DNA from: Thermotoga profunda AZM34c06 | GTDB taxonomy: Bacteria > Thermotogota > Thermotogae > Thermotogales > DSM-5069 | Length of the DNA stretch: 64,000 nucleotides | Reading direction: 5' to 3' | Assembly (NCBI RefSeq): GCF_000828675.1 | Contig: NZ_AP014510.1 | Coordinates: 1,941,413-2,005,412 of the forward strand | Shown: piece after piece, positions 51,186 to 60,081 of the stretch | Numbering within the stretch: position 1 is the stretch's first letter | Layout of the letters: the number at the start of each line of letters is the position of its first letter | Made by a program: the position numbers and the translations under genes | Notes under the pieces: generated by a model | The model's database searches: none | Seen by the model: the letters and a program-made list of their open reading frames with translations, nothing else | What the model was told of the DNA's origin: nothing

Positions 51186-52115
51186 TTATTGTGCCTTGCC
51201 AAGTAAGCTTTTTGCTGTATATACATCTGTTATCAATCCTGAAACCCATCCACCCTTCAAAGCGGCTTTGAGTGGTGAAACCTTTTCTTTTCCAACAGCC
51301 ATTACTACAAATATCGGTATCCTTTGAATGGCATCCCAATCAATAGACACTATTCTGTCATCAAGAGGAGTTCGCACCGGTTTTCCATTTTCGTCAAAAA
51401 ATCGCATAAGGACTTCTCCAACACAATTCAATTTCTCAAGTTGTTCCATCGTTTCCTTTGAAACTAATCTTGTCTTTAAAAGAGTACTTTCCTGACCCAC
51501 ACATCCCATGCCAACAAACGCTATATCAACTTCAGAAGCTTCTTTTAAAGCTCTTTTTATAGAAGGCTCTTCTTTTATAGAAGGATTTTCTACGAGCACA
51601 GGTACAGCTAAGGGAATGTATTGAGCACCTGTTGCTTCAGCTAAAATCCAGCTTATACTATAAGGATTTCTTTGCCCAATGAAGCTACCCGTTAGATCAT
51701 AAACAGAACATTTATGAGAAAGTTGTATATTTCTTCGAATCAAATGTGGTGCCATCGAACTGACAGTAGTACTCCATCCAAGACCAACTCTACATGGTCT
51801 GTGTTCACTTATGAATCTCAAAAGAGACTCGGCACCAAATTGGCCAAGTAGGTTTCTATCTTCAGGAGCAACAACTGCTATTTTCAGTCCAAAACGTCTC
51901 TTGAGTTCTTTTTCGAGAACATAATATTCAGGTAGAGAATGAGTTATTCGAATCTGAACAATCCCCTGACTCTTAGCTGCCGAGAGTAATCTGCTGACCT
52001 TTGTTCTTGTTATACCAAGTTCTTCAGCTATCTGTTGCTGGGTGTATTCATCCATGTAGTACATCCAGGCAACTATGGTTAAAAGATCTTCATAGTTCTG
52101 AAAGCCAAGCATCAA
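51186..52115 (-). CDS. SorC/DeoR-type sugar-binding transcriptional regulator
   Basis: A 309-residue regulator. The N-terminal helix-turn-helix (about 5-60) is YYMDEYTQQQIAEELGITRT then VSRLLSAAKSQGIVQI. The C-terminal SugarBP/SorC domain (about 65-309) has GLGWSTTVSSMAP, VAFVGMGCVG-like IAFVGMGCV and a VMAVGKEKVSPLKAAL ending. Such proteins bind phosphorylated sugars. It is the last gene of the nine-gene operon, so it probably senses an intermediate of the pathway and acts at the inverted repeats at 61159-61190. Confidence 0.93.
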   Translation of the reverse strand: MMLGFQNYEDLLTIVAWMYYMDEYTQQQIAEELGITRTKVSRLLSAAKSQGIVQIRITHSLPEYYVLEKELKRRFGLKIAVVAPEDRNLLGQFGAESLLRFISEHRPCRVGLGWSTTVSSMAPHLIRRNIQLSHKCSVYDLTGSFIGQRNPYSISWILAEATGAQYIPLAVPVLVENPSIKEEPSIKRALKEASEVDIAFVGMGCVGQESTLLKTRLVSKETMEQLEKLNCVGEVLMRFFDENGKPVRTPLDDRIVSIDWDAIQRIPIFVVMAVGKEKVSPLKAALKGGWVSGLITDVYTAKSLLGKAQ

Positions 52116-52160
52116 AGACTCTCTCCTTCAACTGACATCTTTGAACTTCTCACTTTTAGT

Positions 52161-53309
52161 TTAATCATTTTCCAATGAAGAAAGTTGACAGATTTTTTCG
52201 ATCTGATTTCTAAAAACCTTGACATTCTCCGTAAGATCCATACCCATCTTGTGAAGGGCTCCACCAATTAACAATACAACATCCTTGCCATAAAAAGAAA
52301 TCATATCACCAGTGGCACTGACGTTCATACCTCCTGCAGGAGATGGAAAAGCCTCTTTGAAAGATCCAAAAGGATCTTTGAGCCCTCGATCTATTTTTCG
52401 ACAATCTTCTTTTGAGAAAGTAAAGCGACCACCGTAGTTTGGAAATATCACCACATCTGCGCCAATCATACGTTGTATATTCCCAAACAAAACTCCAAAA
52501 TCCATAACAGACAGATACCCACCCAAAAAAGCTGGGTGGCTCAAAATTGGAAGATCGACTTCCCGCCTCAGGGTTATAAAACTTCCAAAACCACAGAGAG
52601 CCACAGATACAAGTAGTGCACCACTCCCAATCTTTTTGACAAACTCTGCTCTTTTTATCATGACCTGTTCACTCGCAGTTATGTTTGGTGCATAGATCGT
52701 GTGAAAACCAGTTTCACGATTTGCCCTGTGAACTGCCTCTGTCACTTTAACGACACGTTCTTCGAATTTTGAGAACGGTTGATCGGCAAGGCCATGATCA
52801 TCTTTGATGATATCTATACCACCAAGTGCCAAACGGTAAGCCATCTCAGCGAGTTCATCAGAAGAAAGACTCATTGGTTTGATAGCCGTTGCAAGAAAAG
52901 GTCTATTATGTATTGAAAGTCTCTCTCTTAATCCAGAGATTCCATAACGTGGACCAGGAAATATACTCTCTACAGACATAGAAAGTTGTAGATCGATTAT
53001 CTTCAGATTGGGAAACAAACTGCAATTTCCCATGATGACGTTGAAAAATTGTGTCGGTTCATTTCCTACAACTTCAACTGGGTAACTTATTGTCGCAACC
53101 ACAGAATTTTGGTATTCCTGAATTTGCTCAATCTTTCCAATCACATGGTTCTTTATCGATTTTCCAGTGAGTTCCACAGGAAATTCGATGGTTTGTTCAA
53201 CGCAAATCGCTTCAGCAACCTCTTTGGCTTTGTTGAATTTCTCAAATATCTGATATATCACTTTGAATCGTTCGCCGCTGAAAAGATATTCAGTTTCGTA
53301 TTTGATCAC
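52161..53309 (-). CDS. RuBisCO-like protein (form IV)
   Basis: A 382-residue RuBisCO large-subunit homologue, not a carboxylase. Key sites in order: PGPRYGISGLRERL (about 118-131), TAIKP with K144 at the RuBisCO K175 position, GGIDIIKDDHG with K169 at the carbamylated Lys and D171 as metal ligand, H258 in LSHPAF, NYGGRF (291-296) where loop 6 with K334 should be, AGGMNV (325-330), and LLIGGAL for phosphate. Glu204 of RuBisCO is replaced by His172. Known form IV proteins are enolases, MTRu-1-P isomerases or decarboxylases. Position after mtnK-mtnA suggests action on methylthioribulose-1-phosphate or 5-deoxyribulose-1-phosphate, inferred. Confidence 0.92.
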   Translation of the reverse strand: MIKYETEYLFSGERFKVIYQIFEKFNKAKEVAEAICVEQTIEFPVELTGKSIKNHVIGKIEQIQEYQNSVVATISYPVEVVGNEPTQFFNVIMGNCSLFPNLKIIDLQLSMSVESIFPGPRYGISGLRERLSIHNRPFLATAIKPMSLSSDELAEMAYRLALGGIDIIKDDHGLADQPFSKFEERVVKVTEAVHRANRETGFHTIYAPNITASEQVMIKRAEFVKKIGSGALLVSVALCGFGSFITLRREVDLPILSHPAFLGGYLSVMDFGVLFGNIQRMIGADVVIFPNYGGRFTFSKEDCRKIDRGLKDPFGSFKEAFPSPAGGMNVSATGDMISFYGKDVVLLIGGALHKMGMDLTENVKVFRNQIEKICQLSSLEND

Positions 53310-53323
53310 ACCGATTCACCTTC

Positions 53324-54325
53324 TTATAAGTCCTCAGCTTTTATCATTTGTTCTATCTCATCTATCTGTGGCTCTGCAAGATCGTCTTCTTCGATATCCA
53401 ATTTTTGACCTATGAGATTTTCAACGGCTTTTACAAGATTCATTGCATCCAACCCATAATATTTCATCAAATATTCTTTGCTACCTCCATGGGCATAGGT
53501 ATCTTTCAAGCCTATTCTCACAAGGCGCTTACCAATCCCATTTTCAGCCATGAGTTCTGATACCGAACTACCGAGCCCGCCAATGATTGTGTGATTTTCC
53601 ATGGTAATCACACCATACTTTGCTTTCTCAATTGCATTAAATATTGCGTCATCACCAAATGGTTTGTGAGTTGAGATGTGAAGATGTTCTATAGAGACAC
53701 CATCCTTTTTCAATATCGTGGTGGCTTTCAAAGCTTCTTCAGTCATGATGCCGCTTGTTATCAGAGTAATATCATTTCCTTTACTCAAAACACGACTTTT
53801 CCCAAGTTTCATTGGCTCTCTAAACAATCTTGGTATTTGTCCCCTCAGTTGCCTGATGTAAACAGGTCCATCGATTGATTGGGCCACATCAAGGACACTC
53901 TCTACCTCTGTCGCATCACCTGTTTCCAATATAGTCATGTTTGGAACTGTCCTTAAAATCCCAACATCATTTATCGCCTGGTGCGACGCTCCACCTGGGG
54001 TGGTTATTCCCGGTAAAAAGCCAAATATCCTCACTCTCAGATTTGGATAGGCTATACTCATTTCTATTTGATCTAACGCTCTTCTGTACATGAAAACGGC
54101 AAAAGTGTGTACGAATGGTGTGAAACCTTCCCTTGCCATACCTCCTGCTGCACTCATCATGTTTTGTTCAGTCATTCCGAAAGAATAGAATCTATCTGGA
54201 TAGGTCTCTTTGAACAAGCCTATCTCTGTGGAGTTGGTTAAATCGGCTGAGAAAACAACGACTTCTGGTTTATCAGCTGCCCATTTGACAAGATTCCTTT
54301 CATGAACTCTCGCTTCTAATTTCAT
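53324..54325 (-). CDS. split transketolase-like enzyme, C-terminal (Pyr) subunit
   Basis: A 333-residue homologue of the pyrimidine-binding half and C-terminal domain of transketolase/DXS. YSFGMTEQNMMSAAGGMAREG contains the Glu that activates thiamine diphosphate. GFLPGITTPGGASHQAINDVG, VYIRQLRGQIPR and the C-terminal TMENHTIIGGLGSSVSELMAE are typical. A roughly 30-residue acidic tail follows. It overlaps its N-terminal partner by 4 bp. In split transketolases both subunits form the active site at their interface. Context suggests C2-C3 cleavage of a ketose phosphate from the methylthioribose route. Confidence 0.9.
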   Translation of the reverse strand: MKLEARVHERNLVKWAADKPEVVVFSADLTNSTEIGLFKETYPDRFYSFGMTEQNMMSAAGGMAREGFTPFVHTFAVFMYRRALDQIEMSIAYPNLRVRIFGFLPGITTPGGASHQAINDVGILRTVPNMTILETGDATEVESVLDVAQSIDGPVYIRQLRGQIPRLFREPMKLGKSRVLSKGNDITLITSGIMTEEALKATTILKKDGVSIEHLHISTHKPFGDDAIFNAIEKAKYGVITMENHTIIGGLGSSVSELMAENGIGKRLVRIGLKDTYAHGGSKEYLMKYYGLDAMNLVKAVENLIGQKLDIEEDDLAEPQIDEIEQMIKAEDL

Positions 54326-55233
54326 CGATTATCACCCCCGAATCTTTCTTTTAGAAATTGTTGTAGCTCCTCTTTTTCCTGTTCATTCGTTATTCTTATG
54401 TAATGAAATTTTGGCGCTCTTTTTTTGAGTATTTCAATACCCTGATATGGAATAGTTCTTGCGATAACAAATAAAGGTTTTGATTCATGAGGAGTATTTG
54501 CTGCATCAATGAGTTGTTGTATATCGTGCCCATTTACTTCAACCGCCACCGCTCCAAAGGATTCCAATCTTTTTTTCAACGGTTCAATTTGATTTACCGT
54601 ATCGATCTTTCCATCTGCTGATTGTCCATTTGCATCGATTATCACATTGACAGTATCTACTTTGTAAAAAGAAAGTGTTTCAATGGCTTCCCATGTCTGA
54701 CCAATCATGAATTCACCATCTGACATGACAACCCAGTTTTTCCCAGTTTCGCCCTTTCTTTTTCTTGCCAGTGCTATTCCCAGTACCTGTGAGATTGTCT
54801 GACCAAGTGAACCAGACATCAATTCATGGCCAGGAGAATGATCGGCACCTATCATTTCGACTGTAAAACCATCCTTGTTGAACATCTCTAAACCCTCGGC
54901 GAGCATGCGATTTGTTTCAACGAGAGTAGCATATAGTACCAAAGCATAGTGCACCGGACTGAGAAAAAATCTATCAAGATGAGGCTCTTTTGGCCCGTTG
55001 TAACCATAACCGGAAAAATATTCTTTGTTGTCTTTCGATGGCACACCAGTAAAAACAGGAGGAATCTTCGGAGCTATCGAAGGACCAATGTTTAAAATTT
55101 CACCATAAAGTGTGGCGAGAATTTCTGCACTTGAACATGCTTGAGAGAGATATCCACCACCATTTTTTATTGTGAATTCAAGAACCCTGCGTCTTATCCC
55201 ATTTGCTATTTTCTTTATATCATCAACATTCAT
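54322..55233 (-). CDS. split transketolase-like enzyme, N-terminal (PP) subunit
   Basis: A 303-residue diphosphate-binding half. GHELMSGSLGQTISQVLGIAL and the ThDP/Mg motif starting at S171-D172-G173 (VVMSDGEFMIGQTWEAI) and ending at N202 (IIDANGQ) are present; the first Gly of GDG is Ser. The substrate loops of ordinary transketolase (DRF and HLDRFFLSPVH region) are recognisable. The open frame extends upstream, but GGAGGTGAT sets the ATG at 55233. It sits 16 bp after mtnA, which ties it to that pathway rather than to the pentose phosphate pathway. Confidence 0.9.
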   Translation of the reverse strand: MNVDDIKKIANGIRRRVLEFTIKNGGGYLSQACSSAEILATLYGEILNIGPSIAPKIPPVFTGVPSKDNKEYFSGYGYNGPKEPHLDRFFLSPVHYALVLYATLVETNRMLAEGLEMFNKDGFTVEMIGADHSPGHELMSGSLGQTISQVLGIALARKRKGETGKNWVVMSDGEFMIGQTWEAIETLSFYKVDTVNVIIDANGQSADGKIDTVNQIEPLKKRLESFGAVAVEVNGHDIQQLIDAANTPHESKPLFVIARTIPYQGIEILKKRAPKFHYIRITNEQEKEELQQFLKERFGGDNR

Positions 55234-55249
55234 TCGTATCACCTCCTGA

Positions 55250-56287
55250 TCATGTCGTTTCAAAAAGTTTTTTGAGGTTTTCTTTGAAAGGTGGATAAAC
55301 AATCCCTTTCTCTGTGATAATGCCTGAAATTAGTTCTGCAGGAGTCACATCAAAGGCCGGATTGAAAACCGGACTTTCTTGTGGTGCAACCCAAGTATTC
55401 CCTACACGACGAATTTCATCGGCACTTCTTTCCTCTATTGGTATATCTTGGCCTGTGGGTGTTTTGAGATCAATCGTGCTGGTTGGTGCAACGATATAAA
55501 ATGGAACCTTATGATATTTAGCAACCACAGCGAGATTATAAGTTCCTATTTTGTTTGCGGTGTCACCGTTGGCTGCTATTCTGTCTGCTCCAACAAGCAC
55601 GAGATCGATTTTGAATCTTCTCATCACCAATCCACTTGCTCCATCTACGATCACAGTATGTGGTATACCAAGCTCTTTCATCTCCCAAGCAGATAGACGA
55701 GCTCCTTGTAATCTTGGTCTTGTTTCATCCAAAAAAACATGTATATTCTTACCCATTTCATGTGCATATCTTATTACTCCTAAGGCTGTACCGTAATCAA
55801 CTGTTGCCAAAGATCCTGTATTGCAGTGATGAATTATCTTTGCCCCAAAAGGTACCAACTCAACACCATTTCTGGCTATTTTTTTATTTATTTCAACATC
55901 TTCATGCTCAATATCGATTGCTTCTTTTTCCAGAATTGCTTTTAAATCTTCAACTGAACCATTAAATTCTCGCCAGATTTTTTTCATTCTGTCCAATGCC
56001 CAAAAGAGATTTACGGCAGTAGGTCTTGAGGATCTTAAAAGATCGTCGGCTTTCTCAAGTGCTTTGATTGGATCATCATTCTTCGAGAGTTTTTGCACGC
56101 AAAGAACTATCCCATAAGCGGCCGCCACTCCAATCGCAGGAGCACCTCTCACTATCATTTCCTTAATGGCTTTGGCGACTTTATCAACGGTTTTCAATTC
56201 AAGATAGAGAGTTTTCTCTGGCAGATATCTTTGATCTAAAAGTACGAGCTTATCTTTTTTCCACTCTATAGACCTGAATGTACTCAA
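55250..56287 (-). CDS. mtnA: S-methyl-5-thioribose-1-phosphate isomerase
   Basis: Converts methylthioribose-1-phosphate to methylthioribulose-1-phosphate; relatives also take 5-deoxyribose-1-phosphate. Landmarks: MIVRGAPAIGVAAAYG, HHCNTGSLATVDYGTALG with the catalytic Cys, DETRPRLQGARLSAWEM, VGADRIAANGDTANKIGTY with the catalytic Asp, and PTSTIDLKTPTGQDIPIEER. The length of 345 fits MtnA rather than eIF2B subunits. It follows mtnK by 14 bp. Confidence 0.96.
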   Translation of the reverse strand: MSTFRSIEWKKDKLVLLDQRYLPEKTLYLELKTVDKVAKAIKEMIVRGAPAIGVAAAYGIVLCVQKLSKNDDPIKALEKADDLLRSSRPTAVNLFWALDRMKKIWREFNGSVEDLKAILEKEAIDIEHEDVEINKKIARNGVELVPFGAKIIHHCNTGSLATVDYGTALGVIRYAHEMGKNIHVFLDETRPRLQGARLSAWEMKELGIPHTVIVDGASGLVMRRFKIDLVLVGADRIAANGDTANKIGTYNLAVVAKYHKVPFYIVAPTSTIDLKTPTGQDIPIEERSADEIRRVGNTWVAPQESPVFNPAFDVTPAELISGIITEKGIVYPPFKENLKKLFETT

Positions 56288-56301
56288 ATTACTTCCTCCT
56301 T

Positions 56302-57504
56302 TCAGATGAGAGGTTTCGATTCTTTGAGAGCACGCGATAGATCTACAATTTTTTCAAAATATTTCCACGAATTGATCCATTTGATAGCGATATCCAAAGC
56401 AATACTTTCTGCCTTAGCTCGAAGGTTTTCATCTTTTATTGTCCAAAAATCATGAACATGCGCCATTCCTATTGTTCTTCTGAATATCTCTGCCGCGCCA
56501 AATCCTGCTGATTCTTTAAGAAGTCTGCGCATGTAATTTTCTCTATAGTTTTCTGAAGGCCATTCACCATTTGAATCATTTTCCCAAATACGTAAAAACT
56601 CTTGCTGAAAAACATCCCAGGTTTCTTCGAAAGATTCAACTATCCATTGTCGGTATGCATTCCTCGTACTCGGTTCTGTTCTATGTGCTTCTTGTGCAGC
56701 ATAGGCAATTGCAAGGTTTGCAAAATAGGTCCCTATATCATGTGCCATTGGACCATAGAACGCAAATTCTGGGTCAATGACCTTTGTTTTATTTTGATCC
56801 AGCATTATCGATCCTGTGTGAAGATCGTTGTGAATCAGAGCCTGTGCTTTGGTCATATAAAGCTCTTTGAAATAGAATATTTCTCCTCTGATTTTGTCGT
56901 CTTGATGAATTTGTTTTACTATGTTATCAAGTGGTTTACTCCACCTGTTATTGGGATGGTCAATATATGGTTGTGTGAATACCAAATCTTCCTGAACTTT
57001 ACAAAGTACAGGATTTGAAAAATTGATCACCATTTCCTTTTTTTTCTGCGATGACAGATAAAGGTCAGAAGTGTAAAATAGGGTTCTTGCCATAAAAATT
57101 CCTATGTGTTTGGCAACTTTTGGAAAGATCTCTCCATCTATTAAAGCTTCACGCATAACTCTCAATTCTTTGAGATCTTCTATCACCAAGACGTGCGTTT
57201 TATTATCGTAGAAATATATCTTTGGGACATAATCTGGTGCATACTGCGATTCTATGCTAAGAGTTTCGTATTCTATTCTCTGTCTGTCAACCGGCATTTT
57301 GAAGTCTGGATAACGCCATGCATATGGCAGAGCTTGTTTCAATATCACAGAATTCCCACTATCGACATTGCGAATGCGAAATATCAAATTCACATTTCCC
57401 TCGGAAATCAACTCAGACGATAACTCTCCTTTACCCAGAATAGTTTCCCTCAGATCGGTCTTTTCCACATATTCCAGAACGGTTTTTTCATTGAACTGGG
57501 TCAT
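56302..57504 (-). CDS. mtnK: 5-methylthioribose kinase
   Basis: Phosphorylates MTR at C1 with ATP. It is a protein-kinase-fold small-molecule kinase of 400 residues: SEGNVNLIFRIRNVDSGNSVILKQA (N-lobe Lys), VLVIEDLKELRVMREAL, the catalytic LIHNDLHTGSIML (Asp in HND) and metal-binding VIDPEFAFYGPMAHDIGTYFA. These are MtnK signatures rather than those of aminoglycoside kinases. The presence of a kinase instead of MTA phosphorylase implies free MTR (or 5-deoxyribose) as entry compound, consistent with the importer encoded upstream. Confidence 0.95.
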   Translation of the reverse strand: MTQFNEKTVLEYVEKTDLRETILGKGELSSELISEGNVNLIFRIRNVDSGNSVILKQALPYAWRYPDFKMPVDRQRIEYETLSIESQYAPDYVPKIYFYDNKTHVLVIEDLKELRVMREALIDGEIFPKVAKHIGIFMARTLFYTSDLYLSSQKKKEMVINFSNPVLCKVQEDLVFTQPYIDHPNNRWSKPLDNIVKQIHQDDKIRGEIFYFKELYMTKAQALIHNDLHTGSIMLDQNKTKVIDPEFAFYGPMAHDIGTYFANLAIAYAAQEAHRTEPSTRNAYRQWIVESFEETWDVFQQEFLRIWENDSNGEWPSENYRENYMRRLLKESAGFGAAEIFRRTIGMAHVHDFWTIKDENLRAKAESIALDIAIKWINSWKYFEKIVDLSRALKESKPLI

Positions 57505-57520
57505 TCATTCAACCTCCCTA

Positions 57521-58543
57521 TTAACGCGATTCTTTGCGTATGGCAAAACTGATTCCCAGAGCTGAAACCAGAACAAGCCCTTTGACAAAATCCTGTATGT
57601 ACCAAGGTGTGTTGAGCATGGTAAGACCATTCAACATCACCCCAACAAAAACTGCACCCAGAAATGTCCCCCATACGTTTGGTCTTCTCACACCAAGCAC
57701 TGCAAAACCAAAATATGTCGACGCAACCGCATCCAAAAGGTAAGGATCTCCTGCTTTAACTGCACCTGAACCTATGCGTGAAGCGAGTACAAGGCCCGCA
57801 AGGGTTGCAAGTAAAGCGCTTATTACGTAAGCAGCTGTTCTATATTTTTTCACTGGTATACCTGCTAACCTTGCAGCCTCGATGTTTCCACCAACTGCAT
57901 AGAAAGCCCTGCCAAATCTTGTAAATTCAAGAAAGAACCAAGTTACCAATACTACGCAGAGCATTATGATGACCGGTACAGGTATACCGCGAAAATTCTC
58001 GGTTTTGAACAAAAAACCTTGTCCAATCACCAAGAATTCTTTTGGTATGAATCCCTTTGTTACTTGGCGCATCGGATCCCATGGATTTGTCATTCCTCTA
58101 TATACAGCATCACCCTTTGTGATCCACATTTGCAAACCTTGAGCGAGATAAAGTGTCCCAAGTGTAGCCAGCAAATCAGGTATCCGAAGTTTCAGTATCA
58201 AGAAAGAATTGAGCAATCCGATACCAGCTCCAACCAACAGAGCACCGACTATTGCAATATACCAAGGAATTTGCCAAATAACCATTAAGGCTGTAGAAAA
58301 TATCACTGCAAATCCTGTCACGGCACCAACAGATACATCCATACCATTTACAACAACCGAAAAAGTCACACCAATCGCCACAATAGTCAAAATAGAGACA
58401 GCTCTAAGGATGTCGAAAAAGTTGTCTAAACTGAAAAAAGATCTCGTAGTCAATGAAAAAAAGACTATTAGTACAACCAGAGCAGTTATCACTCCGTATT
58501 TCAGCATGAAGTTGGTCATTTGATCTGCGAAATTCCTTTTCAC
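57521..58543 (-). CDS. ribose-type ABC permease (RbsC family)
   Basis: A 340-residue inner-membrane permease with about ten helices. Typical stretches: FFDILRAVSILTIVAIGVTFSVVVNGMDVSVGAV near the start, GALLVGAGIGLLNSFLILKLRIPDLLATLGTLY, and GGNIEAARLAGIPVKKYRTAAY, which contacts the ATPase (all quoted as landmarks, not contiguous). It overlaps rbsA-like by 4 bp. In context it should import methylthioribose or a deoxypentose. Confidence 0.92.
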   Translation of the reverse strand: MKRNFADQMTNFMLKYGVITALVVLIVFFSLTTRSFFSLDNFFDILRAVSILTIVAIGVTFSVVVNGMDVSVGAVTGFAVIFSTALMVIWQIPWYIAIVGALLVGAGIGLLNSFLILKLRIPDLLATLGTLYLAQGLQMWITKGDAVYRGMTNPWDPMRQVTKGFIPKEFLVIGQGFLFKTENFRGIPVPVIIMLCVVLVTWFFLEFTRFGRAFYAVGGNIEAARLAGIPVKKYRTAAYVISALLATLAGLVLASRIGSGAVKAGDPYLLDAVASTYFGFAVLGVRRPNVWGTFLGAVFVGVMLNGLTMLNTPWYIQDFVKGLVLVSALGISFAIRKESR

Positions 58544-60036
58544 TGTTTCACCCCCGCTGCATAACTCATTATCGCCTTTGAATCTGCATTTTCAGAATTC
58601 AGCTCAGCCACAACCTTACCATCTCTCATGACCAATATTCTGTCGGCTATTCCGACGGCTTCATTTATCTCACTGGTGGCAAGGATTACAGCAGATTCTT
58701 TCGCAATCTGAACGATCAATTGATATATCTCTCTTTTTGCTCCGACATCAACACCTTGAGTGGGCTCATCAAGCAAAAGTACCTTTGGTTTACCTCCAAG
58801 CCATCTGCTGACAACTATCTTCTGCTGGTTTCCACCAGAAAAATACTGTGCTTGACGTTCAATATCGAAAGGCACTAATCGAACCTTTTCGGCTAAATTT
58901 TTGGCGTGGTTACATTCACTTTTTTTGAGTACCTTACCCATAAAACCACAGAAATCTTTTAAGAAGGGCACAGTTATATTCTCTCTTGCAGATTTGTCGA
59001 GGATCAATCCTTCTTTTCTTCTTTCTTCTGGCACAAGATATATGCCATTTGCTATTCCATCAACTGGACTGTTTATTCTTATTTGTTTTCCATCTACGAA
59101 AATTCTCCCTTGATCGGCACGCAAAGCACCAAAGATCAACTTCAGCGTTTCTGTTTTTCCAGCACCTGTAAGGCCTGTTATTGCCAATATTTCACCCTTT
59201 CTGACACCAAAACTCACTCCGTTTACTCTGTTACGCCACTTTAAATCTTCCACTCTCAAAATTTCTTGTCCAAGTTGTCTTGTATCTTTTTTGGGGAAAA
59301 GATCCTCCTGAGGTGAATCAAGCATCGCCTCGACTATCTTTGAAAGAGGAGGTACATGATCAAAATATGCTGCCTTTCTCCCATTTCTGAGAACAGTAAT
59401 TTCATCTGCCACGATCTGAATCTCGTCCAATCGCTGACTTATATACAAAATTCCAACATTGCGTTGTTTTAACCTTTTTACAAGATCAAAGAGTTTTTCA
59501 GCCTCTATCAAACTCAGTGAAGACGTAGGTTCATCGAGTATGAGAAATTTGACTTTGTGCAGTAAAGCTCTTGCTATCACAAGTTGTTGCTTTTCGTGTA
59601 GAGACAGGTTCTCAACCTTGGCAGAAGTTGACATGGGAAAACCAATATCATTTAGATCTTTTTCTGCGCGCCCTCTCAGGTCTTTTGTGGAAATAACTGT
59701 GCCAAACTCACCTGTAGCAAAATTTTCTAAATAAAGGTTCTCAGCAACGGTGAGATTCGAGACCAACTGAGTATCGACTTCTTGATGAACTACTTCAATT
59801 GCATTATGAAATGCATCAAATGGTGCTTTTAAAGTGATTTGTTGATCATCTATCATTACAACGCCATCGTAATTGTCATAATATCCAGTTAATATCTTGA
59901 CCAACGTACTTTTACCTGCACCGTTTGCCCCCACAAGTGCATGTACCTTACCTGATTTTATTTCTATATCGACATTATCAAGGGCTAAAACACCGGGAAA
60001 TTTCTTGCTCAAATTTCTTGCCTTGAGTACTGTCAT
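58540..60036 (-). CDS. ribose-type ABC ATPase (RbsA family, two NBDs)
   Basis: A 498-residue double ATPase. NBD1 has GANGAGKSTLVKIL (about 34), signature-like NLSLHEKQQLVIARAL and LILDEPTSSL. NBD2 has GLTGAGKTETLKLIFG (about 285), YFSGGNQQKIVVSRWL and VLLLDEPTQGVD. The degenerate first signature is usual for RbsA-type proteins. No clear Shine-Dalgarno lies before the ATG at 60036; the region is occupied by a GC-rich hairpin (60047-60067). It is the only ABC ATPase gene in the window. Confidence 0.94.
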   Translation of the reverse strand: MTVLKARNLSKKFPGVLALDNVDIEIKSGKVHALVGANGAGKSTLVKILTGYYDNYDGVVMIDDQQITLKAPFDAFHNAIEVVHQEVDTQLVSNLTVAENLYLENFATGEFGTVISTKDLRGRAEKDLNDIGFPMSTSAKVENLSLHEKQQLVIARALLHKVKFLILDEPTSSLSLIEAEKLFDLVKRLKQRNVGILYISQRLDEIQIVADEITVLRNGRKAAYFDHVPPLSKIVEAMLDSPQEDLFPKKDTRQLGQEILRVEDLKWRNRVNGVSFGVRKGEILAITGLTGAGKTETLKLIFGALRADQGRIFVDGKQIRINSPVDGIANGIYLVPEERRKEGLILDKSARENITVPFLKDFCGFMGKVLKKSECNHAKNLAEKVRLVPFDIERQAQYFSGGNQQKIVVSRWLGGKPKVLLLDEPTQGVDVGAKREIYQLIVQIAKESAVILATSEINEAVGIADRILVMRDGKVVAELNSENADSKAIMSYAAGVKQ

Positions 60037-60042
60037 AGATTC

Positions 60043-60067
60043 AAAAGGCAGGGCGATGTGCCCTGCC
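60043..60067 (-). terminator. intercistronic hairpin between receptor and ATPase genes
   Basis: On the minus strand GGCAGGGC pairs with GCCCTGCC (5-nt loop), followed by TTTT, 6 bp before the rbsA-like start. It probably lets only part of the transcripts continue, so the receptor is made in excess, and it may limit translation of the ATPase. Confidence 0.7.
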
Positions 60068-60081
60068 CAACTCCCCCTTTC

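Noticed and set aside
52161-53309. Genuine carbon-fixing RuBisCO
   Set aside because: Loop-6 lysine and a metal-ligand Glu are replaced, the protein is short, and no phosphoribulokinase or small subunit is present.
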